From assembly GCF_002150805.1 (NCBI RefSeq), contig NZ_MTBA01000012.1:1-64000 (forward strand): 64,000 nt of DNA. The letters are read 5' to 3'. Of the stretch, positions 1 to 8,764 are shown piece by piece. Origin of the DNA: Oceanospirillum sanctuarii. GTDB lineage: Bacteria; Pseudomonadota; Gammaproteobacteria; Pseudomonadales; Halomonadaceae. Made by a program: the position numbers and the translations under genes. Under the pieces are notes generated by a model. It was not told where the DNA came from. It made no database searches and saw nothing but the letters and a program-made list of their open reading frames with translations. The stretch's first letter is position 1; every line of letters begins with the position of its first letter.

Positions 1-141
1 AAGTAAAAAAGTTTCAAAAAAACTGAATATTTTCAAAACGATGCGATTCTGGCCATCGAGGTAACAAATCTTCATGTTATGGCGCTTGCTTTCCAGGGCT
101 GAGCTTTTAATCTACCTATTCCGGTTAACAGTGAGGTTGTC

Positions 142-1392
142 GTGAATCGTATTCTGTTAAAGCTGAAAGAATCAGCGCTTGTTCCTTTGTTGCTTCTGTT
201 GATCACTATCCCTGTAGCCCATTTTGGCTATAACGCTTTTTCTCCGACAGTCAAAGACCTGATCTCTCTTGCTCCTTATATCGTCTTTACTGCCGCAGCG
301 ACCCTTTCCCTTGTTTATGGCCGCCTTCGGGTACTGATGACCTTGCTGACACTGGTGACAGCCTACTGGAGTTTTACAACTCTTCTAAGCACCGTGGGCC
401 AGAGCTGGGGAAAGTTCAGTATTGAGATGGTATTCAATTCAGTAACCATTCTTGGCCCTCTGAACATTGTGCTATTCGCTTTCTGGCAGGAAAAGGGCTC
501 TATGGTGACGGACCTGCCGACCAAGCTTATGGTTCTTGGTGCACAGGTATTTGCTATCTGGCTGGTATGCGAATATCAGCACCAGCCAACCCTCTTCTTT
601 ATGACTCAGATGATCTGGCCATCACTTCATCCCGACTGGGTAAATGTTTCTCCTATTGCCTACTACATTTTTATTATCGCTTTCCTGGCTATGTCAGGCC
701 TGATGCTCTGGCAGCCCTCTACTATCAACGCCGCCCTGTTCTCAGCGTTGATCATTCTGTTTATTGTCAGTCAACAACTTCTGATTCCCGGCTATCTTTC
801 TGTCTTTATGTTCCTGGCAGGCCTTCTACTTGTCGGTGCCATTATCCATGAAACCTTCAATATGGCTTTCAAAGATGATCTGACTGGCCTACCGGGTCGG
901 CGAGCCCTTAATGAACAACTGGCGAAGCTTGGCCGTAACTACACCATCGCTATGATGGATGTGGATCACTTTAAGAAATTTAACGATACCTACGGCCACG
1001 ATATCGGTGATCAGGTTTTGAAGATGGTTGCTGCGAAAATCCGACGGGTGACAGGCGGAGGTAAGGCCTTCCGCTATGGTGGTGAGGAATTCACTATCCT
1101 GTTCCCAAACAGAGATGTTCAGTACGCGCTGCCGCACCTTGAAACAGTCCGTGAAACCATCGCCAACTACGCGATGAAGATTCGCGATGACAATCGCCCA
1201 AAGGACGATCAGACCGGAAAGAACAAGCGCGGCAAGAAAGCAAAACAGGATAGCTCAACCGTTTCTGTGACCATCAGTATTGGTGTTTCTCAACGGGAGG
1301 GTGCGAACAAAACACCTGAGCAAGTGGTAAAAGCTGCGGATGATGCTCTGTATAGAGCTAAACACGCAGGCCGCAACAAGGTAAGCACCTGA
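142..1392 (+). CDS. Membrane-anchored diguanylate cyclase (GGDEF domain)
   Basis: Predicted to make cyclic di-GMP from two GTP at the inner membrane. Residues about 10-240 are almost entirely hydrophobic segments (roughly 6-8 helices) with no recognised sensor family. A GGDEF domain follows, from DDLTGLPGRR to the end, with an intact active site RYGGEEF. The usual RxxD inhibitory site before it is absent (TGGG at that position), so product inhibition is probably weak. A lysine-rich insert (about residues 350-375) interrupts the domain before the VTISIGVS strand. The start is GTG with a GAGG ribosome site just upstream. The stop overlaps the start of the next gene (TGATG), so the two are probably co-translated. 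Family call is firm; the input signal is unknown. Confidence 0.93.
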   Translation: MNRILLKLKESALVPLLLLLITIPVAHFGYNAFSPTVKDLISLAPYIVFTAAATLSLVYGRLRVLMTLLTLVTAYWSFTTLLSTVGQSWGKFSIEMVFNSVTILGPLNIVLFAFWQEKGSMVTDLPTKLMVLGAQVFAIWLVCEYQHQPTLFFMTQMIWPSLHPDWVNVSPIAYYIFIIAFLAMSGLMLWQPSTINAALFSALIILFIVSQQLLIPGYLSVFMFLAGLLLVGAIIHETFNMAFKDDLTGLPGRRALNEQLAKLGRNYTIAMMDVDHFKKFNDTYGHDIGDQVLKMVAAKIRRVTGGGKAFRYGGEEFTILFPNRDVQYALPHLETVRETIANYAMKIRDDNRPKDDQTGKNKRGKKAKQDSSTVSVTISIGVSQREGANKTPEQVVKAADDALYRAKHAGRNKVST

Positions 1393-2063
1393 TGCCCGGT
1401 CGTCTGATTGTCACCCCATTTAATACCGACACACTTTTGAACGAGCCCTTGGTGATCCGACAGCCTCTGATCACCAGTTACAACCTGCCACCCAAGGGCT
1501 TTGTCAGCATTATCAAGCAAGGCATTGTCGATAAAGAGCTTTGCGAAGGTTATTGGGGGTACAGCCCTCAGTGGCTAAAGGTACTGGACAACAGCCCTTA
1601 CTCTGCCCGGGTTGAATCTTTGGATGAAAAGGCGATGTTTAAAGATGCTCTTGAAACTCGCTGTATTGTTCCTGTATCCGGATATTATGAGTGGCAGCAA
1701 TACACCCGCCATAAGCGACCATTTGCTGTTCGCCGCCCTGAAAACCGCACTTTTTTGCTGGCTGGAATCATGACCCGCTACGCGACTTCAGAAGCTACTG
1801 GCTACGACACCTTTGCCCTGCTGACTTTGCCCAGTAATCAGATGATCGGCAATATTGCAGCCCGCATGCCGGTAATTATCCCACGGGAAGAAGCGGATAC
1901 TTGGCTTGATCCAAAAACCGATCCAACGCCCTATCTGGTCGCCGCTGACAATGACTACCTCGACTACTACCCTGTTGCCCCTCTGGTCAACAATCCGGTC
2001 AACCGCTCACGCATTGTCTCTGAACCCAGCGGACATCGATTCCGCTACACCAATGAATCTTAA
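1392..2063 (+). CDS. SRAP-family protein (YedK/HMCES-like) lacking the catalytic residues
   Basis: SRAP proteins shield abasic sites in single-stranded DNA by a covalent bond from Cys2. The family frame is clear: MPGRL aligns with MCGRF, SYNLPP with RYNxAP, WGYSPQW with WGLxPxW, CIVPVSGYYEW with CLVPADGFYEW, and ARMPVII with HDRMPVIL. However Cys2 is Pro, the conserved Asn of NARxET is Ser71, and the His of HxRMP is Ala156; only the Glu (E100) remains. An upstream start cannot restore Cys2 because MPGR aligns directly with the family N-terminus. Length (223 aa) is normal. It probably binds DNA or has another role rather than crosslinking to abasic sites. It is translationally coupled to the preceding cyclase. 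Confidence 0.88.
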   Translation: MPGRLIVTPFNTDTLLNEPLVIRQPLITSYNLPPKGFVSIIKQGIVDKELCEGYWGYSPQWLKVLDNSPYSARVESLDEKAMFKDALETRCIVPVSGYYEWQQYTRHKRPFAVRRPENRTFLLAGIMTRYATSEATGYDTFALLTLPSNQMIGNIAARMPVIIPREEADTWLDPKTDPTPYLVAADNDYLDYYPVAPLVNNPVNRSRIVSEPSGHRFRYTNES

Positions 2064-2207
2064 TTCCCGTATGAACTGATAGCCGAACCGCAGAGTTTGG
2101 CTTGATCTTCTGCGAACCAGCACCCACCATCAGGGTCAATAGAAGGAATTAACTCTATCTGTCACCGTTAACGGCGGACATTCCGCTTGGATAAAAGCGA
2201 GTAATCC

Positions 2208-5114
2208 ATGTCATCAACAGGCTCTAACCGACCACCTAAACTGTTACAGCGTCCGAAACCTATTTTGATCGGCTGCACCCTGATCTCTTCACTTTTGCTA
2301 ACGGCCTGCAATCCTATGTCTATAAAAAGCACGACCGACAACAGCACCTATAGCGCACAAAATACAGAATACCAGCCATTAATCATCAGCCAGAATGATC
2401 AGCGCAGCTATCGCACCCTGACGCTGGATAACCAGCTGAACGTGATTCTGGTTTCCGACCCGAAAGCGGACAAAGCCGCCGCAGCTATGAACGTTGCCAT
2501 TGGCAGCGGTCAGGACCCGGAAGACTTTGCCGGTCTTGCCCACTTCCTTGAGCACATGCTGTTTCTGGGCACTGAGAAATACCCTGAAGCCGGTGAATAC
2601 CAGAGCTTTATCAGCAAGCATGGCGGCAGTCACAACGCCTTTACTTCATATAAAGACACCAACTACTTCTTTGAAGTGGACAGTAACTATCTGGAACCAA
2701 GCCTTGATCGCTTCGCCCAGTTCTTTATTGCCCCCCTGTTTACCGAAGCCTACGTGCAGCGCGAGAAAAATGCAGTGCACTCTGAGTACCAGTCAAAACT
2801 GCGTGACGATGGCCGCAAACAGTTCGATATTCTGAAACAGGCACTGAATCCGCAGCACCCCTACAGTGGATTCAGCACCGGTAGTATCGAAACTCTGGCG
2901 GATAAAGAGACAAGTGCACGAGACGCCATGATGGCGTTCTACCGCAAACACTACTCCGCTAACCGCATGTCACTGGTGATTCTGGGTAATGATTCGCTGG
3001 ATGAACTGGAGAAGATGGCGCGCAACAAGTTTGCTGCCGTTGAGAATCACAATGCAGAAGCTTTCAGCGTCGATAAGCCGCTGTTTGCCGAAGGTCGTCT
3101 GCCGCTACAGCTGGATATCAAACCCTTGCAGGCACGCCATGCACTGAAACTTCAGTTTCCGATGCCGGACCCGGCTCAGCATTTCACCAAAAAACCCGCT
3201 TCGTATCTGGCCAGTCTGATCGGTCATGAAGGTGAAGGCAGTTTGCTGTCCTATCTGAAAGCCCAGGGCTGGGCCACAGGTCTGTCCGCTGGCAGTGGTA
3301 TCAGCACCGGTGAAGAGTCCCTGTTCTCTATTAGCATCAATCTGACCGAAACTGGTTTCCAGAACAGTGATGCGGTAACGAATGCAGTCTTTGGCTATAT
3401 CAGCCTGCTGCAGAATAAAGGTATCGATCAATGGCGCTTTGACGAACAAAAGGCACTGTCTGAGCAGGCATTCAACTTTATGGAAGCCAGCTCCCCGATC
3501 CACTTTGTCAGTGGACTGGCCTTTAATATGCCGCGCTACCCGGTCCAGCAGGTGCTACACGCCCCTTACGCCATGGAGAACTTTGATGCCGGACTGGTGC
3601 GCCAGTATCTGAGCTATCTGACGCCCGAAAACCTGCTGCTAACCCGCATCAGCCCGGATGTTGAAACCGATCAGGTCTCCCCTTGGTTTGAAGGTGATTA
3701 CCGCCTGACTGCTTTTGACAGCCAACAGATTAAACCGGTATCTACCGAGCGGTTCCGCCTGCCGGAGGCCAACCCCTTTATCGCCGATACACTGGGCATG
3801 AAGGCTGGCCTCACCACCATGGAAAAACCAGCAAACATCAGCGATACCAAAACCACTACGCTTTGGTACAAAGCTGATACTGAGTTCAATACACCCAAAG
3901 CGCAGCAGTATTTCAGCCTGCAGTCACCGGTAAGCATCGAATCCGCCGAAACAGCGGTACTGACTCAACTACTGGCCAGCTGGCTGAATGAAGCCAGCAA
4001 CGAGTTTGCCTATCCTGCCAGTCTTGCAGGCCTTGATTACACAGTTTACAAACATGTTCGCGGCATCACCTTCCAGCTGGGCGGTTATGACGACAAACAG
4101 GATGTACTGCTGAAAGAGCTGCTGGATACTCTGACCAAAAAGGCGATCAGCGAAGAGCGTTTCGCCTTGGTCAAACAAAGCCTGATCAAGCGCTGGCAGA
4201 ATGCCGATAAAGCGCCCCTGTACCGCCAGATCATTGGTGAGGTGGGTTCCGTGCTAATGCAACCGGGCTGGAACGAAAAACAGCTGCTGGCGACTATCGA
4301 ACCACTAACAGCAAAAGATCTTGAGCAGTTCCGCAGTCACTTCCTGTCACGGCTGCATCTGGAAGCGATGATTGTCGGCAATATGACAGAAGCTGAAGCC
4401 AAGCAGAATCTGCATTTGGTAACCGCTACCCTGAAACCCACGCTGACGGAGCATCAGGTACCGCGCCTTACCGAGATGAGTCTTGAAGGCAAAAACCTGA
4501 CGCATAAACCGGAACTGAGCCATAACGACAACGCCTGGCTGAAGTATTACCAGCCTGCCGAGACTGACGGTGCAGAAAGCTATTCATCTCAGGCCCGCTG
4601 GATGCTGCTGGCCCATATTCTTCAAAGTCCTTATTACCATGAGATGCGTACCCAGCAGCAATTGGGCTATGTGGTTTTTGCCAGTTACCACCCAACCCTG
4701 AAAGTACCGGGGCTGAGCCTGCTGGTGCAGTCACCCAGCCATACGCCGGAGCAGATTCAGTCTCTGAGCGATGCTTTTATGGGCAACTTCGCCCAAAGCT
4801 TTGCCGCTATCAGCGAACAGGAGTTCACTGAGCAGAAAGCGGGTCTGCTGGCGAATATTCTCGACAGCGATGACCGCTTGCAGGAACGTGCACAACGCTT
4901 GTGGCGCGAGATGGCACTGGACGAGATCAGCTTTGACCGCAGAGAACAACTGGCAGAAGCCGTAAAGGCACTTCAGGTTGAGGATCTGCGCCAGCTGTTG
5001 AATGAGATCGCCGATCAGAAAACCGGCGTACTGACCGTGCAGTATCAGTCCGGCAGTAAAACCTTTACCGAGGCGGACACACTGCGCTCGGAGCTTAAGG
5101 CGATTCAGCGTTAA
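2208..5114 (+). CDS. M16-family zinc metallopeptidase lipoprotein (pitrilysin/insulinase-like)
   Basis: A large (968 aa) two-lobed M16A protease like protease III (PtrA), which degrades peptides in the periplasm. The N-terminus has a lipobox LLTAC with Cys34, so the protein is probably lipid-anchored. The inverted zinc motif HFLEH lies in the first domain (about residue 115), with the downstream Glu in NAVHSEYQ, and a second non-catalytic M16 half follows. The region around GYVVFASYH in the C-terminal half matches the substrate-binding part of insulysins. No strong ribosome site is visible before the ATG. A bidirectional terminator follows directly. Family is certain; natural substrates are not known from sequence. 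Confidence 0.93.
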   Translation: MSSTGSNRPPKLLQRPKPILIGCTLISSLLLTACNPMSIKSTTDNSTYSAQNTEYQPLIISQNDQRSYRTLTLDNQLNVILVSDPKADKAAAAMNVAIGSGQDPEDFAGLAHFLEHMLFLGTEKYPEAGEYQSFISKHGGSHNAFTSYKDTNYFFEVDSNYLEPSLDRFAQFFIAPLFTEAYVQREKNAVHSEYQSKLRDDGRKQFDILKQALNPQHPYSGFSTGSIETLADKETSARDAMMAFYRKHYSANRMSLVILGNDSLDELEKMARNKFAAVENHNAEAFSVDKPLFAEGRLPLQLDIKPLQARHALKLQFPMPDPAQHFTKKPASYLASLIGHEGEGSLLSYLKAQGWATGLSAGSGISTGEESLFSISINLTETGFQNSDAVTNAVFGYISLLQNKGIDQWRFDEQKALSEQAFNFMEASSPIHFVSGLAFNMPRYPVQQVLHAPYAMENFDAGLVRQYLSYLTPENLLLTRISPDVETDQVSPWFEGDYRLTAFDSQQIKPVSTERFRLPEANPFIADTLGMKAGLTTMEKPANISDTKTTTLWYKADTEFNTPKAQQYFSLQSPVSIESAETAVLTQLLASWLNEASNEFAYPASLAGLDYTVYKHVRGITFQLGGYDDKQDVLLKELLDTLTKKAISEERFALVKQSLIKRWQNADKAPLYRQIIGEVGSVLMQPGWNEKQLLATIEPLTAKDLEQFRSHFLSRLHLEAMIVGNMTEAEAKQNLHLVTATLKPTLTEHQVPRLTEMSLEGKNLTHKPELSHNDNAWLKYYQPAETDGAESYSSQARWMLLAHILQSPYYHEMRTQQQLGYVVFASYHPTLKVPGLSLLVQSPSHTPEQIQSLSDAFMGNFAQSFAAISEQEFTEQKAGLLANILDSDDRLQERAQRLWREMALDEISFDRREQLAEAVKALQVEDLRQLLNEIADQKTGVLTVQYQSGSKTFTEADTLRSELKAIQR

Positions 5115-5140
5115 GCCGAGCTGCTGAAATGCCGGTACAA

Positions 5141-5174
5141 AAAAAGCGATAACACGCAGGTGTTATCGCTTTTT
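5141..5174. terminator. Bidirectional intrinsic terminator between the M16 protease and sbcB
   Basis: A 15-bp stem (5141-5155 with 5160-5174) around a GCAG loop, with an A run on the left and a T run on the right. It can end the M16 protease transcript on the plus strand and sbcB on the minus strand. Confidence 0.9.
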
Positions 5175-5223
5175 TCATTTTTGCAGCCTTGCCAAAACAA
5201 GCTTGTGTTAAAAGAGAGCACTT

Positions 5224-6666
5224 TTAAAACAGGTGCGAAGGCACCAGAGACTCCACATACAACACCACATCTTCCAGAATATTCTGATCTCGGGGTGACA
5301 GTTCGGTCTGGCTCAGTTCCACTAATCGCTGGTTAAACTGCTCTGGCGTCAGACTGCTGACCGCCGGATCATTGATGCGCTGCCAACGGTACTCGTCCCA
5401 CTGCTGCAGCTCTTCACCGGTGAGCCAGTCTTTATAGTTACGGGCTTTGTAGCGGAAGAACATCTCTTCCAGACGAGAGTCCTGAAAGGTGGGCTGCAGT
5501 TCAGACAGCGCCTCTGCCGGTGTTTCGCGGATCATCTCCATCTGATCTTTATCATGGTGACCAAAGAAGCCGCCGCCATAAAGCATCAGATCCGGATCAT
5601 CAGAGCCGCCTTCAAACTCAGGTGCGCTGAATACCGCCTGCAGTTTCGCAGTCAGATCACCCAGGCCAGCCAGTATCTTCCAATGCCCACGGCAGGTATC
5701 CAGACTGATGCCGGTACGGGCTTCAACCTTTTCATCCACCATACTTACCGGCAGCACCACAGGGCAGCGGTTAATGTGGATCACTTTCAGCGGAATACGC
5801 GGCTGATCCAGCTCGCTCTGCGCGGTAAAGACCCGGCGCTGAATCTCTTCAGCGGACAGACTGCCCAGCTCGGAAGGATCCGCCATCAGGTCGTAACAGA
5901 TGATGCCGTTTTTATTGGTCGGATGCTGCGCCAGCGGCACAACCACAGCTGCATTACCCCGAGCAGCACCGAACATACCTGAGATATGCAGTACCGGTTT
6001 GCGGCTGACCAGATCCAGCTGATCGGAAACCTTATGTTTATTGCGCAGATCAAACAGGTGCTGATACAACTTAGGCTGCTTATCGCGAATCAGGCGCGCC
6101 ATAGCGATAGTCGCCCGCACGTCGGATACGGCATCGTGCGCTCCCTCGTGGGCGATGCCATTGGCCGCAGTCAGATGTTCCAGCTTAAAGCTGGGCTGGC
6201 CCTGATCGTTTAACGGCCATTCGATACCGTCCGGACGCAGGGCATAAGCGGTACGCACCACGTCAATCAGATCCCAGCGCGAGTTGCCGTTCTGCCATTC
6301 ACGACCGTAGGCATCATAAAAGTTACGATACAGGGTGTGGCGGGTCATCTCATCATCAAAACGCAGGGAGTTGTAACCCAGCGCACAGGTGTTGGGCTGA
6401 CTCAGTTCCTGATGAATATTGGCAATAAACTCCGCCTCAGGCACACCATTACGCTGGGCATCCTGTGGCGTGATGCCGGTGATCAGACAGGCATCCGGAT
6501 GAGGCAAAAAGTCATCTGCTGGCTGACAGAACCACTCAACCGGTTCTGCAATTTCATTCAGATCCAGATCGGTTCGGATACCAGCAAACTGTGATGGTCG
6601 GTCTCGGCGGGGGTCGGCACCAAAACTTTCATAATCGTGCCAGAATAACGTGGGCTGTGAACTCAA
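5224..6666 (-). CDS. sbcB: Exodeoxyribonuclease I
   Basis: 3'-5' single-strand DNA exonuclease used in recombination and mismatch repair. It has the DnaQ-like DEDDh fold: Exo I HDYESFG, Exo II in LGYNSLRFDDE, and Exo III HDAVSDVRATIAMA. SH3-like and helical Exo I C-terminal domains follow (KPVLHISGMFG; NYKDWL). Length (480 aa) matches E. coli SbcB (475 aa). The start is TTG, preceded by AAGGA at 8-nt spacing, and the protein begins SSQPTLFWHDYE, aligning well with the family N-terminus. It lies 85 bp downstream of minE and may be read through from the min genes. Confidence 0.97.
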   Translation of the reverse strand: MSSQPTLFWHDYESFGADPRRDRPSQFAGIRTDLDLNEIAEPVEWFCQPADDFLPHPDACLITGITPQDAQRNGVPEAEFIANIHQELSQPNTCALGYNSLRFDDEMTRHTLYRNFYDAYGREWQNGNSRWDLIDVVRTAYALRPDGIEWPLNDQGQPSFKLEHLTAANGIAHEGAHDAVSDVRATIAMARLIRDKQPKLYQHLFDLRNKHKVSDQLDLVSRKPVLHISGMFGAARGNAAVVVPLAQHPTNKNGIICYDLMADPSELGSLSAEEIQRRVFTAQSELDQPRIPLKVIHINRCPVVLPVSMVDEKVEARTGISLDTCRGHWKILAGLGDLTAKLQAVFSAPEFEGGSDDPDLMLYGGGFFGHHDKDQMEMIRETPAEALSELQPTFQDSRLEEMFFRYKARNYKDWLTGEELQQWDEYRWQRINDPAVSSLTPEQFNQRLVELSQTELSPRDQNILEDVVLYVESLVPSHLF

Positions 6667-6710
6667 GGTTCAGGTCCTTACTTTTATCAGGGCCTGTAGC
6701 CTGTAATCGG

Positions 6711-6737
6711 CTCAGCTCCGGCAGATCCGGAGCTGAG
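6711..6737. repeat. Perfect 11-bp inverted repeat between minE and sbcB
   Basis: CTCAGCTCCGG (6711-6721) and its exact complement (6727-6737) flank a CAGAT loop. No T run follows on either strand, so it is more likely an RNA-stabilising or processing hairpin in a min-sbcB transcript than a terminator. Confidence 0.6.
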
Positions 6738-6751
6738 ATTCGGGTGTCGAA

Positions 6752-7012
6752 TCAGGGCAGATTACGTGGCCAGGATACATTTAATTCAATCTGAGAACGC
6801 TGGGGCAGACAGTGATAGCTGATCTGAATATCGTCCTGCTCAGACTGGGTATAGCGACGGATCACTTCAACCAGCTCGCTTTGCAGGCGAGGCAAGAAAT
6901 CAGGCTGATTTCGCTGCATGCGGTCCTGAGAAATCATAACTTTCAGTCGTTCCCTGGCGATATCCGCAGACTGACAACTCTCTTTCTGGAAAAAATCACG
7001 CAAACGCTTCAT
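6752..7012 (-). CDS. minE: Cell division topological specificity factor MinE
   Basis: MinE stimulates MinD ATPase and drives the pole-to-pole oscillation that keeps MinCD away from midcell. The 86-aa protein has the basic amphipathic N-terminus MKRLRDFF, the anti-MinCD segment (ARERLKVMISQDR), and the C-terminal topological specificity part with IQISYH and IELNVSWP strands. Its ATG overlaps the minD stop (ATGA), the usual coupled arrangement. Confidence 0.97.
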   Translation of the reverse strand: MKRLRDFFQKESCQSADIARERLKVMISQDRMQRNQPDFLPRLQSELVEVIRRYTQSEQDDIQISYHCLPQRSQIELNVSWPRNLP

Positions 7013-7821
7013 CGCCGACCTCCAAACATCCGGCTGAATAATCCTTTTCTTTCGAGTTCCGTAAATCGCATCGGAAGCTCCTCACCCAAAAAGCGGGCAA
7101 CCGTATCACTATAGGCCTGACCGGCATCGCTGTCACTATCATGCACCACAGGAACCCCCTGATTCGATGCACGCAGCACAGCCGGTGACTCAGGGATCAC
7201 ACCAACAACAGGAATGGCCAGAATCTCTTCAATATCCTGAACCGACATCATATCAGCGTGCTCAACCCGCTCAGGGTCGTATCGGGTGATCAGAAGGTGT
7301 GAACGAACAGACTCGCCTTCTTCCGCCTTACGGGTCTTGGAATCCAGCAGACCAATAATGCGATCCGAATCCCGCACGGAGGAAACTTCAGGGTTGGTCA
7401 CCACAATGGCTTCGTCGGCGTAATACATCGCCATGACTGCGCCACGCTCGATGCCTGCCGGAGAATCACAAATGATGAAATCGAACTCCTCTTTCAGAGT
7501 CTCGATCACTTCACCAACCCCTTCGTAGGTCAGTGCATCTTTATCCCGGGTCTGAGACGCAGGCAGCATAAAGAGGCCATCAAGACGCTTATCTTTAATC
7601 AGTGCCTGACTTAACTTGGCTTCACCTGTGGTGACATTGATCAGGTCATAAACCACCCGACGCTCGCAGCCCATCACCAGATCAAGGTTTCGCAAACCTA
7701 CATCAAAATCGATCAGCACCGTGCGATGACCCTGCATGGCCAAAGCGGTTCCGATGGATGCACAACTGGTGGTCTTTCCAACACCACCTTTTCCGGACGT
7801 TACCACGACTACCCTAGCCAC
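7009..7821 (-). CDS. minD: Septum site-determining ATPase MinD
   Basis: Membrane-associated ATPase that recruits MinC and oscillates with MinE. It has the deviant Walker A motif SGKGGVGKTT at residues 9-18, Walker B-like IICDSPAG, and a C-terminal membrane-targeting amphipathic helix (LFSRMFGGRR). Length 270 aa is standard. Translation starts at GTG, giving MARVVVVTSGKGG, with a G-rich ribosome site AGGGGGAAGGG upstream. A 123-bp gap separates it from minC, longer than in many min operons, and holds two 21-bp direct repeats, so minD may have its own promoter or control site. Confidence 0.97.
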   Translation of the reverse strand: MARVVVVTSGKGGVGKTTSCASIGTALAMQGHRTVLIDFDVGLRNLDLVMGCERRVVYDLINVTTGEAKLSQALIKDKRLDGLFMLPASQTRDKDALTYEGVGEVIETLKEEFDFIICDSPAGIERGAVMAMYYADEAIVVTNPEVSSVRDSDRIIGLLDSKTRKAEEGESVRSHLLITRYDPERVEHADMMSVQDIEEILAIPVVGVIPESPAVLRASNQGVPVVHDSDSDAGQAYSDTVARFLGEELPMRFTELERKGLFSRMFGGRR

Positions 7822-7864
7822 GCGCCCTTCCCCCTTTAATAGTATTTATTATTTCCATTGAGAT

Positions 7865-7926
7865 ATCGGTTCTATATATACAGATAAAACAATAAAGCAG
7901 TGTAAATCGGTTCTTTATGCACAGAT
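7865..7926. repeat. Two 21-bp direct repeats in the minC-minD spacer
   Basis: Copies at 7865-7885 and 7906-7926 share 18 of 21 bases (core ATCGGTTCT-TAT--ACAGAT). Starts are 41 bp apart, close to four helical turns. They lie in an AT-rich spacer directly upstream of minD and may be a paired protein-binding site. Confidence 0.6.
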
Positions 7927-7944
7927 TCGTTATAAACGCCTCTG

Positions 7945-8640
7945 TCAAACGATAACTAAACTCTGATCTTCTAAACGCAGCTCAACCGGAAGATCACTAT
8001 TTTCCGGCCACTCGCAGGCATCAAAGGTCTGAAAGACACCTGCGATAGAAACCAGCTCCGCTCTGAGCTGCTGACACAGAACTTTGGCGTCTGTATCCCC
8101 CTGTGCCCCAGCGATGGCTCGCCCGCGCAGTGCCCCCCAGATCTGGACATTACCATCAGCAATCACTTCGGCACCTTCATTAACCGCGCCCAGAATAACC
8201 AGATCGGCGCAACTGGCATAGATTTGCTGGCCGGAACGAACTGTTCCGCGCACAAATCGGGTCGGCAATCGCTGGATACAACCCTTATCTTTAGCCACTT
8301 CTTTCAGGCGACGCTCGGTCAAAGGCGGAAACCAACCTAAACCCAAAGCCCAGGCGGATTTCTTAATCGCTTCCTGACCGCAACGCACGGCAATAGGAAT
8401 CAGCCCATTGCGCTTGCAGACATCAACAATCATCTCAAGCGCCACTGGCAGTTCTTCTAACTGATCAAAAGAGAGCAGCACCGGAGTCTGACGGAAAAAC
8501 GCGGGCGCTTTCTGAGTTTGACGACTCAATTCCTGTTCGATTTTTGCACAGTCAGCCGTCATCAGCTCCAACGTCGTGATCGTCAGATTACCGCCCTTAA
8601 ACTGGAAGGCTGCTTGTTGGTCCCGCTGGTCTGGATGCAC
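7945..8640 (-). CDS. minC: Septum formation inhibitor MinC
   Basis: FtsZ-ring inhibitor activated and localised by MinD. The N-terminal domain (about residues 10-110) carries the FtsZ-interaction fold. The C-terminal beta-helix (about 125-231) has the family pattern VRSGQQIYA, DLVILGAVNEGAEVIADGNVQIWGALRGRAIAGAQGD. Length 231 aa is normal. It is first of minC-minD-minE on the minus strand. A terminator ending the upstream phbB transcript sits in front of it, so its promoter should lie within 8641-8722. Confidence 0.96.
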   Translation of the reverse strand: MHPDQRDQQAAFQFKGGNLTITTLELMTADCAKIEQELSRQTQKAPAFFRQTPVLLSFDQLEELPVALEMIVDVCKRNGLIPIAVRCGQEAIKKSAWALGLGWFPPLTERRLKEVAKDKGCIQRLPTRFVRGTVRSGQQIYASCADLVILGAVNEGAEVIADGNVQIWGALRGRAIAGAQGDTDAKVLCQQLRAELVSIAGVFQTFDACEWPENSDLPVELRLEDQSLVIV

Positions 8641-8722
8641 AGAAAGCTCGCTGAATATTTCAGTAGATATGTAAATTTGTGTGAACTGAAACCATTATAC
8701 AAGATGATCTGATTCCAGATGC

Positions 8723-8749
8723 AAAAAAAGCCGGCAATTGCCGGCTTTT
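8723..8749 (-). terminator. Intrinsic terminator of phbB
   Basis: GCCGGC-AATT-GCCGGC stem extended by A/T pairs; on the minus strand it ends in seven T. It separates phbB from minC. Confidence 0.88.
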
Positions 8750-8764
8750 CATCACGCAAAACAG

